Shown here one piece after another: positions 1 to 6,476 of a stretch of 64,000 bases of DNA. How positions within the stretch are numbered: position 1 is the stretch's first letter; the number at the start of each line of letters is the position of its first letter. The notes under the pieces are model-generated. The model searched no databases. It was given only the letters and a program-made list of their open reading frames with translations, and was not told the DNA's origin. Origin of the DNA: Sphingobacterium allocomposti. Its GTDB lineage: Bacteria; Bacteroidota; Bacteroidia; Sphingobacteriales; Sphingobacteriaceae. The DNA lies in contig NZ_VNHX01000013.1 of NCBI RefSeq assembly GCF_008124885.1, positions 54,482 through 118,481 of the forward strand, given 5' to 3'. Position numbers and translations under genes: made by a program.

Positions 1-437
1 ATCGATCGCGGCGCCTCAGTCTCCAGTTTAGTTGCTTGTATAGAAGCCACTGCGCCGGTCAAGTCTTTACGCTTCGCTGTGCCATAACCGATGACGACAA
101 CTTCGTCAAGGTCTTCGCTAACTGCCGATAGCGTCACAGAAACTTCGTCTCTGTCTCCTACCTCGACGGTTTGTCCTACGTACCCTTTATAAGAGAAGGA
201 CAAAGTAACAGACGTCAGTTCTTGGGGGACCTGCAATACAAACCTTCCTTGGCTGTCAGTAGCACCGCCGATTTGAGTTCCCACCAAGATTACCGTTACG
301 CCTTCGAGCGGCGTATTCTGTGCAGTGTGTACGTAGCCAGAGACGGTTCGATTGTTCTCCTGCGCTCGCGAGGGAAACAGTTGATGGACGAGCATCGACG
401 TCCATAACAGGATGAATAGATTTCTGCTGCTTTTCAT
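1..437 (-). CDS. SusC/RagA-type TonB-linked outer-membrane receptor, N-terminal part, cut by window edge
   Basis: Only the first 145 codons lie in the window; the gene runs off the left edge. The minus-strand start codon is at 437-435. The translated protein has a signal peptide ending near SRAQ (about residue 26), then a carboxypeptidase-D-like regulatory beta domain (about 30-105; GYVHTAQNTPLEGVTV, GGATDSQGRF), then the SusC signature DEVVVIGYGTAKRKDLTGAV leading into the plug. SusC proteins are outer-membrane importers that pair with a SusD lipoprotein and pull in glycan or peptide oligomers with TonB energy. The substrate cannot be told from this part. A SusD gene is expected further left, outside the window. 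The next gene to the right is divergent. Confidence 0.93.
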   Translation of the reverse strand, partial: MKSSRNLFILLWTSMLVHQLFPSRAQENNRTVSGYVHTAQNTPLEGVTVILVGTQIGGATDSQGRFVLQVPQELTSVTLSFSYKGYVGQTVEVGDRDEVSVTLSAVSEDLDEVVVIGYGTAKRKDLTGAVASIQATKLETEAPRS

Positions 438-757
438 AAATAGATAGTTTATAATTAAATAATTTCAATAAGCAAGTCCTGCGTAAGCACGCGCCAATAC
501 TCTTCACAGTACAAAGCTGTATTGAGGTTTATAAGTTGTCCTTTTGGTTGCAATACAAGTATATTGATTATTCGGAGCGCCCGACAGGAATTCGAAAGGA
601 ATATTTACGAAAACGTTTTAGAAAGTTAATATGGCTTTTTCTAAACTTAGGCCCCTCCTATATTCCTAAATTTAGTGTGCTAACAAAAATTTGCACACCT
701 TATCAGAATGGTGTAATTTGCGGAAAACGACAGAAAAATCGTGTAACTGACAAATGA
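438..757. other. Divergent intergenic region between susC-like gene and NYN gene
   Basis: No gene supported. AT-rich near the susC-like start. It holds an inverted repeat at 675-698 (described separately) and a plausible plus-strand promoter for the NYN gene: TTTG at 690-693, a 20-base spacer and TAATTTG at 714-720, one base shorter than the usual TAnnTTTG. A 73-codon open frame at 536-757 has no family features and is not called. Confidence 0.5.
675..698. promoter_or_regulatory. Inverted repeat over the putative -33 box of the NYN gene
   Basis: GTGTGC at 675-680 and GCACAC at 693-698 form a perfect 6-bp dyad with a 12-base AT-rich centre (TAACAAAAATTT). Its right half covers the putative -33 TTTG at 690-693, as expected for a repressor site. 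The left half shares TGTGCTAACAA with the dyad at the DUF763 promoter (4557-4581). Function is inferred. Confidence 0.35.
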
Positions 758-1876
758 ATGGCACAGCAGAAAGACCTTAAAATAGCGATTCTTATCGATG
801 CGGACAATGTATCGTCGAAGAAGATCGAAGAAATTATAAACGAAGTTAACCGATACGGCATCCCCACGATCAAGCGCATTTACGGCGACTGGACGAGGCC
901 GTATGTGGAGAACTGGAAGAGCAGCCTGCTGACGCACGCCATCACGCCTATTCAGCAGTACAGCTACACCCAGGGCAAAAATTCGACAGACTCGGCGATG
1001 ATCATTGATGCAATGGACATCCTGCATTCCGACCGTGTTGACGGCTTCTGTATCGTGTCCAGCGATAGCGACTTTACGCGGCTGGCGACGAGGCTTCGGG
1101 AGTCGGGCAAGCTCGTCATCGGCATTGGCGAACGCAAGACGCCAAAGCCTTTTATTGCTTCGTGCGATAAGTTTATATACGTTGAGATACTTGAAAAGAT
1201 TGTTCCAGAGAAAAAAGTAGAGAAGAAAGCTGCAAACACCAACCACACTGCAAAAGCGCCGGTAACGGAGGAAACGCCTCCTAACCTGTTGGATGAGGAT
1301 ACGCTGCTGCTATTAAAGGACGCTGTCGACGATACGGCCGATGAAAGCGGCTGGGCCTTTCTCGGCGAAATAGGAAGTTTGATTATTAAACGCAAACCCG
1401 ACTTTGACGCCAGAAACTATGGGTTCGAGAAGATATCCCACCTCTTTAAATCGAGAAAGGAAGACTTTGAAATCGACGAGCGCACAACGGAAAAGTCGAA
1501 AATCAAGCTGTATTATATCCGGAATATCATTAATAGGCCGCCGCATCCAGTATCATCGACGGTGAAATCAGTACCGGAAAAAAATGAATCGGTTATCGTC
1601 CCTTCTCCAGGCAATAAAATTACGGCAGACGACGTCAAAAAAAACCAGATCCGCATCACCAAGGATCTGAAGGCGCTCTTTCCTACAAAGACCAGAAAGG
1701 TGAAGGTTGTCATTAAAAATGAATATGAATGTCGCTTTTCTTTCCGCGAAAACCGCTCGCATGTGCTGAGCTTGGGAAAACAGGCTGCCGTGGAGCTCGG
1801 CTTGTCGGAGGGGGCCTCGTTTCAGCTAACAAAGGTCGATGAATTCCTGTACCGGATAGAAAAGATAAGGCCGTAA
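758..1876 (+). CDS. NYN (LabA/DUF88-like) domain protein with LOTUS/OST-HTH-like module
   Basis: 372 residues, no signal peptide. Residues 8-145 match the NYN branch of the PIN-nuclease fold: acidic LIDADN (D14, D16), TDSAMIIDAMDIL and VSSDSDFTRLA hold the conserved acidic positions that bind metal in this fold. Residues about 180-255 (LLKDAVDDTADESGWAFLGE, then IIKRKPDF and YGFEKISHLF) look like an OST-HTH/LOTUS RNA-binding winged helix, which commonly follows NYN domains. The last 65 residues form a further small basic domain I do not recognise. By family it is a candidate RNA-processing nuclease; activity here is inferred. It is monocistronic, with a possible operator upstream and a candidate small RNA downstream. 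The start is the first ATG in frame; no Shine-Dalgarno is visible. Confidence 0.85.
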   Translation: MAQQKDLKIAILIDADNVSSKKIEEIINEVNRYGIPTIKRIYGDWTRPYVENWKSSLLTHAITPIQQYSYTQGKNSTDSAMIIDAMDILHSDRVDGFCIVSSDSDFTRLATRLRESGKLVIGIGERKTPKPFIASCDKFIYVEILEKIVPEKKVEKKAANTNHTAKAPVTEETPPNLLDEDTLLLLKDAVDDTADESGWAFLGEIGSLIIKRKPDFDARNYGFEKISHLFKSRKEDFEIDERTTEKSKIKLYYIRNIINRPPHPVSSTVKSVPEKNESVIVPSPGNKITADDVKKNQIRITKDLKALFPTKTRKVKVVIKNEYECRFSFRENRSHVLSLGKQAAVELGLSEGASFQLTKVDEFLYRIEKIRP

Positions 1877-2040
1877 GAAATGCGAGGCGTCACAGGAGTC
1901 ATATCAACAGGCTCCATCGCCGGAAGGCCGTCTGCGAGGTTTAAGGCATTCGCCGAGGTATTTACTGCGTTCGCCGATCATAAATAGGGTCCTGTCTAAT
2001 TATCGTGTTTCGATATCGCGCCTCCACTTATCTTTGATCC

Positions 2041-2137
2041 GTACCCATTTAGTAGCTGGGTACTTGTTTCAATGTGGAGTATCGCCCGATACTCATGTTT
2101 AGTTAAGTCTATAGCCCGCATCCGCGGGCTTTTTTTT
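2041..2137 (+). ncRNA. Candidate small RNA with three stem-loops and an intrinsic terminator
   Basis: TATCTTTG at 2029-2036 fits the Bacteroidota -7 consensus TAnnTTTG, which would start transcription near 2041-2043. From there three perfect 7-bp hairpins follow: GTACCCA/TGGGTAC (2041-2047 with 2057-2063), GAGTATC/GATACTC (2077-2083 with 2088-2094, GCCC loop) and AGCCCGC/GCGGGCT (2113-2119 with 2124-2130), the last followed by seven T. No open frame fits inside. The -33 box is poor. Alternatively CTCCAC (2022-2027) could pair with GTGGAG (2074-2079), making one long hairpin with an internal bubble, reminiscent of a 6S-like fold if transcription began upstream. No Rfam family recognised. Confidence 0.45.
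2113..2137 (+). terminator. Intrinsic terminator
   Basis: Perfect 7-bp stem AGCCCGC/GCGGGCT with an ATCC loop and seven T directly after it. It ends the candidate small RNA and would also stop read-through from the NYN gene. Confidence 0.8.
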
Positions 2138-2396
2138 GACAATCCTGTGGTGAAAGCGGAAGTCGAAAGTTGCGATATGCAAGCAGCGAAGTGTCAGACG
2201 AAGTAGACGGGTTAACGCGGTTAAAAGTGTTTAATTATCTACGCAACAAGAAACCGTACAAGCTTATAACGCCCACGAATCACGATTGCGCACAAAACCA
2301 CTTTTTTACTATCTTTACCTTTACAGTATATGGCATAGAAGATTATTTGGAATGTGCGCCATTTAGCCCATTTTTAGAACCAAAGTAACATAAGAC

Positions 2397-2996
2397 ATGG
2401 ATCCACGGATAGAACAAGCACTTCATTTGTTTGATGCATACAATAAACAAGACCCACAGCTTTTCTTTTGGCAGGGGGCACACTACCCCCAGGAGTATTT
2501 CCTAGCCCAAAAACTGTACGAGTGGGTATTAAAATTAAATCCGGAAGCAGGCGACGCGCTGATTCTGGCTTCGAGAAGCCAACATATCGGACGATGGGAA
2601 ATTCCGCGGGATAGCTTTCCGTTAGACAAAAGCGGCTACCTACTTTGGAGAAAGACGCTGGCCTCCCACCACGCAACAAAAGCTGGAGACATCTTGCGAC
2701 ATCTATCGTTTTCCGACGATCTTGTTGAGCGTGTTCAGGAGATAATTCTTAAGAAAAAAATTAAAGTAAACCCCGATGTCCAAACGATGGAAAACGCGCT
2801 ATGCCTCGTCTTCCTGGAATACCAATACGAGGCATTCTTTCCCAAACACAGGGACAAGATTGTGCAAATCCTTCGAAAGTCACTGCTAAAAATGGATGGC
2901 GAGGGCCATCGGTTTGCGCTGACGTTGTCTTTTTCCGAGGAAGGATTCTCTTATATCCAGGACGCACTCTCGTTACTGGGTGAAAAAGCGGGCTAA
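2397..2996 (+). CDS. DUF4202 family protein
   Basis: 199 residues, cytoplasmic, no membrane segment. It matches DUF4202 over its whole length: an N-terminal ALHLFDAYNKQDP, then SRSQHIGRWEIPRDSFPLDK (about 59-78), YLLWRK, the VQEIILKKKIKVNPDVQTMENALCLVFLE region split across about 112-142, and a C-terminal GHRFAL. The conserved H, R, E and D residues of the RSQHIGRWEIPR block and the E of VFLE resemble an HD-like all-helical metal-binding arrangement, but no reaction is known for this family. It stands alone between two plus-strand genes with its own spacing on both sides. The assignment to the family is firm; the function is unknown. Confidence 0.85.
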   Translation: MDPRIEQALHLFDAYNKQDPQLFFWQGAHYPQEYFLAQKLYEWVLKLNPEAGDALILASRSQHIGRWEIPRDSFPLDKSGYLLWRKTLASHHATKAGDILRHLSFSDDLVERVQEIILKKKIKVNPDVQTMENALCLVFLEYQYEAFFPKHRDKIVQILRKSLLKMDGEGHRFALTLSFSEEGFSYIQDALSLLGEKAG

Positions 2997-3052
2997 GCAA
3001 CAGAAGCAGGATTATGGAATCCCAAAACAACGTTCTATAGTTCGATGCACCT

Positions 3053-3077
3053 GCTGCCCCGAATAACAACGGGCAGC
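3053..3077. repeat. Stem-loop after DUF4202 gene
   Basis: GCTGCCC (3053-3059) pairs perfectly with GGGCAGC (3071-3077) around an 11-base loop. There is no T-tract, so terminator function is uncertain. Confidence 0.3.
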
Positions 3078-3115
3078 GACAGCTTAGGCCTCACTAAGGT
3101 GCCGAAAACTTAACA

Positions 3116-3143
3116 TTGGATTAACTGCTCTTTACTATTTTTG
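3116..3143 (+). promoter_or_regulatory. Promoter of metallophosphoesterase gene, 4 bases from its ATG
   Basis: TTG at 3116-3118 and TATTTTTG at 3136-3143 match the Bacteroidota -33 and -7 boxes, with a short 17-base spacer. Only CACT separates the -7 box from the ATG at 3148, so transcription should start at or next to the start codon (leaderless mRNA). Confidence 0.55.
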
Positions 3144-3147
3144 CACT

Positions 3148-4299
3148 ATGAAAGATCTGCGCTATACCCGTCCGATTGTTCTGAAAGATGTCCCTGACGA
3201 TTCCCATAATTTTAAGCCACTTCCTGTACCGTCGGGCTCCTACCCTTACCGACTAGCTTTGCAGGAGGTGCTACAGACGCCACTCCACGCGTTGGCGCGC
3301 CGTATGAGTTTCCATATGGTGGGTGATACGGGTAGCGCCAGGCATTCCGATTTTCAGGCGGTGATCGCTACCGCTATGGTTCAGCAGACGGATGGCATTG
3401 AGAACAAGCCCTCCTTTCTGTACCATCTTGGCGATATTGTCTACAATCACGGTGAAGCCCATGAGTATCCAGCACAATTTCTAAAACATTACGAAGACTA
3501 TCCGGCACCTATTTTTGCTATTGCGGGCAATCACGACGGTGATATCAACCCCCATACGGAGGTTCCTTACCAAAGTCTGGACGCTTTTATGGATGTATTC
3601 TGTGACACGCAGCGCCGGCCAATAGGCTTCGGGATGGGCAGTAAGAGGCTTAGCATGATCCAGCCCAATGTGTATTGGACATTAGAGACCCCTTTAGCAC
3701 GCTTTATCGGGCTGTATGCAAACGTGACAAAACACGGCATTATAACGGAAGAACAGCGGCAGTGGTTTCTGTCGGAATTGACGCATGCAGAGGAGCACCG
3801 CGGAGAGCAGGCCATCATTGTATGCATTCACCATGCACCCTACTCAGCCGACACCAACCACGGTTCCAGCTTAGCGATGATCAGCTTTCTGGAAAGCGCC
3901 TTTGAGGCCACCGGGGTACGGCCTGATGCCGTGTTCAGCGGTCACGTACACAACTATCAGCGTTTTGAAAGGAAAGAGGAGGACGGCCATATAACGCCGT
4001 ATATCGTTTCGGGAGCCGGCGGCTATGCAGACCTCCATACCATCGCCTGTACGGACAACCCGCGGGTAGGTAGTCTACCCGGCCGGGACGACATTGAGCT
4101 TGTTGCCTATTGCGACCGCCACTTTGGATTTCTGCATATGACGATTGAACGGGTAAAGGAGGAACTGCAGCTTGTGGGCAAATACTACTGTCTTCCCGAA
4201 GTTTTCACAAAGCCGGAACTGATGCAGGCTACATTATACGACCAGTTTACCATTCCACTGAAGCGTACGCGGCCGGCCTACAACAGGTTTGCGGAGTAA
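3148..4299 (+). CDS. Calcineurin-like metallophosphoesterase
   Basis: 383 residues with no signal peptide, so probably cytoplasmic. The metallophosphoesterase metal-ligand motifs are all present in order: GDTG (59-62), GDIVYN (95-100), GNHD (127-130), HHAPY (H228, H229) and GHVHNYQR (G265, H266, H268). The spacing and the NYQR ending resemble purple-acid-phosphatase-like and phosphodiesterase subgroups. The enzyme should hydrolyse a phosphomonoester or phosphodiester using two metal ions; the substrate cannot be told. A promoter box ends four bases before the ATG, which supports this start. The gene is followed by a GC-rich stretch with weak hairpins, so it is probably monocistronic. Confidence 0.9.
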   Translation: MKDLRYTRPIVLKDVPDDSHNFKPLPVPSGSYPYRLALQEVLQTPLHALARRMSFHMVGDTGSARHSDFQAVIATAMVQQTDGIENKPSFLYHLGDIVYNHGEAHEYPAQFLKHYEDYPAPIFAIAGNHDGDINPHTEVPYQSLDAFMDVFCDTQRRPIGFGMGSKRLSMIQPNVYWTLETPLARFIGLYANVTKHGIITEEQRQWFLSELTHAEEHRGEQAIIVCIHHAPYSADTNHGSSLAMISFLESAFEATGVRPDAVFSGHVHNYQRFERKEEDGHITPYIVSGAGGYADLHTIACTDNPRVGSLPGRDDIELVAYCDRHFGFLHMTIERVKEELQLVGKYYCLPEVFTKPELMQATLYDQFTIPLKRTRPAYNRFAE

Positions 4300-4408
4300 T
4301 ATTGTTCGTCTCCCCCCATCGGAATAAGTCGGGGGAAGGCAACGCAGTTCGGCGCAGCTTATCGGATTAGCTTCTTTGTCAAATCTACTTGGAACGGCCA
4401 TCTTCTTC

Positions 4409-4551
4409 CTAAAACTCCTCCCCGTAGCCTGCCAGCACCTCGTCCTTTTCAGTCAGATCCGCCCCTTCGAAGCGTGCTGCCCCGAAGTAGGGATCGATCG
4501 CGGTTTTTAAACAGTTCCGGTAGGTATTCTTGAAAACCCGTACATTTTTTT
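4409..4551 (-). pseudogene. Possible gene remnant: C-terminal-like coding stretch without a start
   Basis: On the minus strand an open frame ends at a TAG at 4411-4409. Its last 40 residues look protein-like: KNTYRNCLKTAIDPYFGAAR followed by FEGADLTEKDEVLAGYGEEF. There is no in-frame ATG, GTG or TTG that makes sense upstream; an ATG at 4549-4547 is in another frame and stops after 12 codons. The stretch abuts the DUF763 promoter. I do not recognise the family. It may be the tail of a gene cut off by rearrangement, or chance. Confidence 0.3.
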
Positions 4552-4560
4552 GTAAGTTTG
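4530..4560 (+). promoter_or_regulatory. Promoter of DUF763 gene
   Basis: TTG at 4530-4532, a 20-base spacer and TAAGTTTG at 4553-4560 match the Bacteroidota primary-sigma consensus (TTTG, 19-20, TAnnTTTG). The expected start of transcription is about 4566-4568, giving a leader of about 15 bases before the ATG at 4583. Confidence 0.65.
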
Positions 4561-4581
4561 TGCTAACAATTTTAGCACAAA
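4557..4581. promoter_or_regulatory. Perfect 10-bp dyad over the -7 box and start site of the DUF763 promoter
   Basis: TTTGTGCTAA (4557-4566) and TTAGCACAAA (4572-4581) are exact inverted repeats around CAATT. The left arm includes the TTTG of the -7 box and the dyad ends one base before the ATG, so a bound protein would block RNA polymerase. Because transcription should start inside the dyad, a DNA operator is more likely than an RNA hairpin. The regulator is unknown. Confidence 0.65.
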
Positions 4582-4582
4582 C

Positions 4583-5800
4583 ATGAAACGGTCCGGGACT
4601 GCTGATCTACCGCTGCACTATGGCAAGGTGCCCCCATGGTTATATGAGCGCATGACATTGTTGGGCGGATCGATTGTCGAGTGCATTTTGATGGACTACG
4701 GCAAGAAGGAGGTACTTCGCCGTCTAGCAGACCCGTTCTGGTTTCAGAGCTTCGGGGCTGTGCTGGGCATGGACTGGCATTCTTCAGGGATTACCACTTC
4801 GGTCATGGGAGCTTTAAAAAGAGCGATCAATCCGCACGCGGCAGCCCTTGGTATATATATTTGCGGAGGAAAGGGAAAATTCTCGCGTGATACGCCGGCG
4901 GAGTTATTACACATTGCCGATAAAACGGGTTTGGATGGGCATACACTGATACGCGCCAGCAAGCTCGCCGCCAAGGTAGACAATACCGCAATTCAGGATG
5001 GCTATCAGCTGTATCTTCACAACTTTGTTCTGTCTGATGACGGCGATTGGGCTGTCGTGCAACAAGGTATGCATGGACACGACGGTACGGCCCGGCGTTA
5101 CCATTGGCTATCCGAAAGTATGACTTCTTTTATCGAAGAGCCGCACACGGGGATCAGCGGATTGTCCCAGGGACGCATTCTCAACCTGACGGCTTCTGAA
5201 GCGGCGGCAAACCGCGCCGGCATTCTCGACATAGCACGACAGGATCCGGCAGAGATCATAAAGGGCTTTACCCGGCTTATTATGCCGTCATATCATGATG
5301 TCCGTTCGTCGGATGTTGACTTAAAACGTCTGGGCGCGCTCCTATACGTTACGCGGGAGGCGCCTATCGACCGGTTCGAAGACCTGCTGCTGTTACGCGG
5401 AGTCGGCCCCCGCACGCTGCAGTCGCTGGCCCTGGTAAGCGAAGTCATACACGGGGCTCCGGCACGGTTTGCCGATCCGGCACGGTTTTCCTTTGCCCAT
5501 GGGGGTAAAGACGGTCATCCCTTCCCTGTGCCTATCAACGTGTATGACCAGAGTATCGAGTTGCTAAAAAAGGGGATCGAGCAGTCCAAACTAGGAAACG
5601 CTGAAAAACGCAGAACGCTGAACAAGCTACATCAGACCGTATTACGGGCAGAACAGCACTTTACGCCGCAGTTTGACGTGCAGCAGGTTATCGAACAGGA
5701 AAGACGGGATTCCTGGAAATATGGAGGCAAAACAGTGATGGGCGACGCGAAGAAAGACCTTATTCCGATTAAATCCGGGACGCAATTGACACTGTTCTAA
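4583..5800 (+). CDS. DUF763 family protein with helix-hairpin-helix and C-terminal clamp-binding-like motif
   Basis: 405 residues, cytoplasmic. The N-terminal MKRSGTADLPLHYGKVPPWL and the YICGGKGKFSRDTP block (about 92-105) mark the DUF763 family, found in bacteria and archaea with no proven function. A helix-hairpin-helix-like stretch lies at about 268-291 (LLLLRGVGPRTLQSL), a fold that usually contacts DNA backbone. The last five residues are QLTLF, which fits the bacterial beta-clamp-binding pentapeptide QL[SD]LF except at the third-from-last residue (T). Together these suggest a role in DNA metabolism at the replication clamp; that is inference. Expression is probably repressed through the dyad over its promoter. 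The GNAT gene follows 59 bases later. Confidence 0.88.
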   Translation: MKRSGTADLPLHYGKVPPWLYERMTLLGGSIVECILMDYGKKEVLRRLADPFWFQSFGAVLGMDWHSSGITTSVMGALKRAINPHAAALGIYICGGKGKFSRDTPAELLHIADKTGLDGHTLIRASKLAAKVDNTAIQDGYQLYLHNFVLSDDGDWAVVQQGMHGHDGTARRYHWLSESMTSFIEEPHTGISGLSQGRILNLTASEAAANRAGILDIARQDPAEIIKGFTRLIMPSYHDVRSSDVDLKRLGALLYVTREAPIDRFEDLLLLRGVGPRTLQSLALVSEVIHGAPARFADPARFSFAHGGKDGHPFPVPINVYDQSIELLKKGIEQSKLGNAEKRRTLNKLHQTVLRAEQHFTPQFDVQQVIEQERRDSWKYGGKTVMGDAKKDLIPIKSGTQLTLF

Positions 5801-5859
5801 TACGTGAAAAGGAACATGCAGTACGGCCTTCCATTTATACCGAATTTATTTTTAACCCC

Positions 5860-6390
5860 ATGAATAACGAATTTGAAATTATCACCGTTTCTTCAGTCGA
5901 CGATGACCTCTGTACGGGTTTAGCCCTGCTTACGATAAATGTTGTTAAGCAAGGCGCATCCGTCGGCTTTATGGATGATCTGACGATGGAACAGGCTCAA
6001 AATTTCTGGAAAAAGATATTCGGCCGCGTCGCACGCGACGAGGTCGTCCTGTTTGCTGCGAGACATGTACCATCCCGGCAGATTGTTGGAACGGTTCAAC
6101 TGGCTGTTGACCTGCCGCCCAACCAACCGCACCGCGGAGATGTCGCCAAGATGCTTGTACATAGCGCATACAGGAGGCGAGGTATAGCTTCCCGGCTGCT
6201 CAGCACATTGGAAATCGAGGCCCGTGAACGAAGCCGGCATATCCTTGTTCTGGATACCGTGACAGAAAGCCCAGCTTACTATCTATATCTAAAGTACGGG
6301 TGGCAGGTTGTCGGCAATATTCCGGAGTATGCACTGTTCCCCAATGGACAGTACTGCAGCACAACCTATTTTTATAAAAAGCTAAATTGA
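5860..6390 (+). CDS. GNAT family N-acetyltransferase
   Basis: 176 residues, cytoplasmic. The acetyl-CoA-binding motif A is clear: VAKMLVHSAYRRRGIASRLL (about 90-109) contains the RRxGxA loop, preceded by the beta-4 strand of a GNAT fold. Motif B follows with the YLYLKYGWQVVG helix and turn (about 144-155), the usual tyrosine and the YG of the family. It transfers an acetyl group to an amine or similar acceptor; the acceptor is unknown. It lies 59 bases after DUF763 on the same strand and could be co-transcribed, since no terminator is visible between them. A GC-rich hairpin-like GCGC/GCGC element with TTTT lies just after the stop. Confidence 0.88.
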   Translation: MNNEFEIITVSSVDDDLCTGLALLTINVVKQGASVGFMDDLTMEQAQNFWKKIFGRVARDEVVLFAARHVPSRQIVGTVQLAVDLPPNQPHRGDVAKMLVHSAYRRRGIASRLLSTLEIEARERSRHILVLDTVTESPAYYLYLKYGWQVVGNIPEYALFPNGQYCSTTYFYKKLN

Positions 6391-6476
6391 GCTTGTGTAA
6401 ACGAAAGCGCAGCGAGCGCGTTTTAACAAAAACAGCGCAGTTGCGAAGGTTACGCAGGATGTAACCTTGGCTCAAC

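Larger units (their letters stand above)
1877..2396. other. Intergenic region holding a candidate small RNA
   Basis: 520 bases without a supported gene. A consensus-like -7 box, three hairpins and a T-tract at about 2029-2137 suggest a small RNA (listed separately). The rest, 2138-2396, shows nothing beyond a weak TATCTTTA promoter-like element just upstream of the DUF4202 gene. Confidence 0.5.

Noticed and set aside
536..757. 73-codon plus-strand frame before the NYN gene
   Set aside because: No family features, rich in lysine, tyrosine and phenylalanine from AT-rich sequence, and it covers the putative promoter.
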